Assembly (NCBI GenBank): GCA_050251635.1
Contig: JBFWML010000034.1
Span: 1 to 22,855, forward strand
Source: JBFWML01 sp050251635
Lineage (GTDB): Bacteria; Campylobacterota; Campylobacteria; Campylobacterales; SZUA-545
Length of the DNA stretch: 22,855 bases
Direction of reading: 5' to 3'
Shown: positions 20,380 through 22,855 of the stretch, piece by piece
Layout of the letters: the number at the start of each line of letters is the position of its first letter
How positions within the stretch are numbered: position 1 is the stretch's first letter
Position numbers and translations under genes: made by a program
Notes under the pieces: generated by a model
Told to the model about the DNA's origin: nothing
Databases searched by the model: none
What the model saw: the letters and a program-made list of their open reading frames with translations, nothing else

Positions 20380-22855
20380 ATGAAGGCAGTCGTCATGGCA
20401 GGGGGTTTCGGAACGCGCATTGCGCCGCTGACCAATTCGCTCCCCAAACCGATGTTACCCGTACTTAACCGTCCCATGATGGAGCACATTATTCTCCAGC
20501 TCAAAGAGGTGGGTATCCGCGAGTTTGTGGTGTTGCTGTACTTCAAGCCCGAGATTATCAAGGGCTACTTTGGAGACGGCTCGCGTTTTGGCATCAAAAT
20601 CGACTACGTCCTGCCCGATGACGACTATGGCACCGCCGGTGCGGTCAAAAAAGCCGAGGCGCTGCTGAAAAACGAACCTTTCATTATCGCCAGCGGCGAT
20701 CTGGTGACCGATTTCGATTTTAAAAAGATCGTCGCCTTCCACAAAGAGAAAAAATCCAAGCTGACCATCACACTCACCTCCGTGGCCGATCCGCTGCAAT
20801 TTGGCGTGGTGATCGCCGACAAAAAGGGGCAGATTAAGCGCTTTTTGGAGAAGCCGGGCTGGGGCGAGGTATTCAGCGACACGATCAACACCGGCATTTA
20901 TGTGCTGGAGCCGGAGATTTTGTCCCATATTCCCGAAAACACCAACTACGACTTCTCTAAAGACCTCTTCCCCAAGCTGATGAACGAGGGGATTGCGCTG
21001 TGGGGCTGCAACGCCACGGGCTACTGGCGCGACGTGGGCAACCCGCAAAGCTACCGCGAAGCGATGGAGGATCTGCTCGGCGGCGCCGTAACGCTGCCCA
21101 TGCCGGGCAAACGGGTCAAGCTAGAGGGCGGCGTCGCCTTTGTGGATGAGGGCACCGATCTGCCCAAAGACCTTGTGGTGCACGGCACGGCGGTGATCGG
21201 CAAAAACGTCCAGATTGCCAAGGGGGTCACGCTCCATAACGCGATCATCGGCGATCAAAGCAGCATTGACAAAAAATGCGTGCTGGAAAACTGCACCCTG
21301 TGGGATCGCGTCACCGTCGCCGAACAGTGCGAACTACGCAACGCCGTCTTTTGCAACAACAACACCGTGGGCAAAAAAACGGTGGTCGGCTACGGCGCGA
21401 TCGTTGCCGAGGAGTGCGAGATCGGCAAGAGCGTGCATATCGAAAAGGATGTCATTATCTGGCCTAAGAAGGTGATCGAAGACGCGGCGATCGTCAGCAG
21501 CAACATTATCTGGGGCGATAAATACAAGAAGGCGCTCTTTGAGGGCGGGCAAGTCAAGGGCCGCACCAATATCGAACTCTCCTGCGAAGTGGCGACCAAG
21601 CTCGCTTCGGCCTTTGCCAGCACGCTGCCCGTGGGCGCGCGCGTTTATGTCAGCCGCGATTACCACAAGGCCTCGCGGATGCTCAAACGGGCCTTTATGA
21701 GCGGCCTGATGAGCGCGGGGGTGGAGATTTTAAACCCCCATTTCGTTCCTTCGGCGGTGCTGCGCCACTCGCTCAGCCGCCGCCCGGACGTTATCGCGGG
21801 GGTCCATTTCAGGCAATCGGAAAACTGCGGCCAGCAGACGGAGATTCTCTTTTATGACGAAGCGGGTCTGCCCATCAACACCAACGTGGAAAAAAGCTGC
21901 GAACGCATCTTCTTCCGCGAAAACTTCCGCCGCGTGGGCAACGACGAACTCGGCGGCATCTACGAAGCCCAAGCGCTGCACGGCGAATACCTTGCGGCGC
22001 TGACCGAGATGATCGACACCGAAGCCTTGAGCGCCGCCAAACCTAAGGTGGCGGTCGATCTGCTCTTTGGCAACACCGCCATGGTCTATCCGGCGGTGAT
22101 GAACAACTTGGGCATCGAAAACGTGATGCTCAACGCCTATTTCGACGATCGCAAACTCTCCAAGCTGCCCGCCCATATCGAAAACGCGCGCAACAACATT
22201 GCCCAGATTGTCCGCAGCCTGCGCATGAGCGCGGGATTTTTGATCTATCCCCACGGTCAAAAACTCGAAATTCTCAGCGACGAAGGGCGGCTGATCGAAG
22301 GGCACGAGGCGCTGCTGGTGATGCTGCAACTGCTCAACGCCACCACCCCCGAAGGCAAAAAACGCAAGGTTTATCTGCCCGTTTACGCCCCCGACGTGCT
22401 CGATAGCGCTCTGAGCAATCTGGCAATCACCCGGGGCAAAATGCACAATCTCAGCGCCGCCGTTTTGAGCGAATACGACCTCATCGCAACGCTCGACTGC
22501 CAGTTTGCCTTTACCGACTTCGGGCTCAGCTTCGATGCGATGTTCTCCAGCGTCAAGCTGGTCGAACTGCTGGCAAAAAGCGGCGAAAGCTTGAGCAATC
22601 TGCTGGCCAAAAACGGCCGCTACCACTTTGCCCATCAGCAGATTCCCTGCGATATTTCGCTCAAGGGAACCATGATGCGCAAGTTCAGCGAAGAGGCAAT
22701 GGGTAAAGAGGTCAGCTTCGCCGACGGCGTCAAAATCATGCAGCCGGGCGGCTGTGTGGTGATGGTGCCCGAGCAGTACGAAGATATGAGTCATCTTTAT
22801 ATTCAGGCCGCCGACGAAGAGAGCGGCACCCGTCTGCTGCTGGCCTACGCCACCA
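20380..22855 (+). CDS. Sugar-1-phosphate nucleotidyltransferase / phosphohexomutase-like fusion, 3'-truncated
   Basis: Open from ATG 20380 (AAAGGAAG just upstream) through the window end: 825 codons without a stop, and the natural end lies beyond. Residues 1-235 are a nucleotidyltransferase: MAGGFGTRIAPLTNSLPKPM, the metal Asp in ASGDLVTDFD, and YWRDVGNPQSY. About 250-370 are left-handed beta-helix repeats (VIGKNVQIAKGV, IIGDQSSIDKKC, VGYGAIVAEECEIG). From about 385 on there is a phosphoglucomutase/phosphomannomutase-like region (VYVSRDYHKASRMLKRAFMSGL). Its catalytic-serine loop is the atypical HFRQSENCG (Ser480), and the metal loop, DxDxDR in active enzymes, reads YPHGQK (623-628). The first domain probably makes GDP-mannose or an NDP-glucose; the mutase part is probably inactive or structural. 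Such fusions are known in Cyanobacteria and others. Confidence 0.85.
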   Translation, partial: MKAVVMAGGFGTRIAPLTNSLPKPMLPVLNRPMMEHIILQLKEVGIREFVVLLYFKPEIIKGYFGDGSRFGIKIDYVLPDDDYGTAGAVKKAEALLKNEPFIIASGDLVTDFDFKKIVAFHKEKKSKLTITLTSVADPLQFGVVIADKKGQIKRFLEKPGWGEVFSDTINTGIYVLEPEILSHIPENTNYDFSKDLFPKLMNEGIALWGCNATGYWRDVGNPQSYREAMEDLLGGAVTLPMPGKRVKLEGGVAFVDEGTDLPKDLVVHGTAVIGKNVQIAKGVTLHNAIIGDQSSIDKKCVLENCTLWDRVTVAEQCELRNAVFCNNNTVGKKTVVGYGAIVAEECEIGKSVHIEKDVIIWPKKVIEDAAIVSSNIIWGDKYKKALFEGGQVKGRTNIELSCEVATKLASAFASTLPVGARVYVSRDYHKASRMLKRAFMSGLMSAGVEILNPHFVPSAVLRHSLSRRPDVIAGVHFRQSENCGQQTEILFYDEAGLPINTNVEKSCERIFFRENFRRVGNDELGGIYEAQALHGEYLAALTEMIDTEALSAAKPKVAVDLLFGNTAMVYPAVMNNLGIENVMLNAYFDDRKLSKLPAHIENARNNIAQIVRSLRMSAGFLIYPHGQKLEILSDEGRLIEGHEALLVMLQLLNATTPEGKKRKVYLPVYAPDVLDSALSNLAITRGKMHNLSAAVLSEYDLIATLDCQFAFTDFGLSFDAMFSSVKLVELLAKSGESLSNLLAKNGRYHFAHQQIPCDISLKGTMMRKFSEEAMGKEVSFADGVKIMQPGGCVVMVPEQYEDMSHLYIQAADEESGTRLLLAYAT

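Noticed and set aside
21730..22794. A 354-residue minus-strand open frame at the right end
   Set aside because: The plus-strand fusion gene is open through the whole region and shows mutase-like sequence; the antisense frame has only shadow composition.
1..22855. Search for CRISPR arrays, insertion sequences, integrases, toxin-antitoxin pairs or defence genes
   Set aside because: No regularly spaced repeats, transposase motifs or terminal inverted repeats were seen; the only periodic repeat is the 150-base RCC1 coding unit.

Overview
The window is a chromosomal segment of a GC-rich member of the Campylobacterota (formerly Epsilonproteobacteria). The evidence is gene order and family type: 6S RNA directly upstream of purD, then an RDD protein, lptD, a phosphoribosyltransferase, pnp, and an F0 c subunit with an N-terminal signal-like extension. 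There is also a DUF721/DciA-like protein, a small YifL/LptM-type lipoprotein and the nadB-guaA-hemD run. No species is assigned; G+C is clearly higher than in most of the phylum. There are no insertion sequences, CRISPR arrays, phage genes or integrases, and coding density is very high.

Layout. (1) 1-3498 is envelope or secreted accessory material. It holds the 3' part of a FecR / Ig-like / RCC1-repeat protein whose frame is broken near 1159, convergent with two exported proteins that are related to each other and end in SPOR-like segments. (2) 3656-4898 holds an AEC-family permease and a 79-residue protein. (3) 4903-5331 (minus) is a DUF721/DciA-like protein whose 5' end overlaps, head to head, a tiny lipoprotein. 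(4) 5302-9063 is a tight unit of lipoprotein, nadB, guaA and hemD, all four starting at non-ATG codons. (5) 9202-9410 is a small lipoprotein with a textbook terminator. (6) 9453-9650 is the probable 6S RNA. (7) 9671-17619 is an overlapping run: purD, RDD protein, lptD, MlaD-type MCE protein, phosphoribosyltransferase, pnp. (8) 17720-18162 holds atpE, its terminator and tRNA-Leu(GAG). (9) 18304-22855 holds a 112-residue unknown, a short glucan-phosphorylase-like protein, and a nucleotidyltransferase/phosphohexomutase fusion that runs off the window.

How the parts work together. Outer-membrane biogenesis recurs: LptD (LPS insertion), an LptM-like lipoprotein, and an MCE protein whose C-terminal half looks like an outer-membrane beta-barrel and could bridge the envelope for phospholipid traffic. 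Purine and phosphoribosyl metabolism (purD, guaA, a phosphoribosyltransferase) sits beside NAD (nadB) and tetrapyrrole (hemD) synthesis, RNA turnover (pnp) and energy coupling (atpE). The last three genes look like the start of a glycogen or sugar-nucleotide region.

Most noteworthy: the MlaD-barrel protein directly after lptD; the phosphorylase homologue with threonine in place of the PLP lysine; the mutase domain with its metal loop erased; the 149-base repeat unit that pinpoints the RCC1 frameshift; the run of four non-ATG starts; and repeated use of the octamer GCGATCGC. The longest non-coding stretch (9373-9670, just under 300 bases) is explained by a terminator and the 6S RNA.
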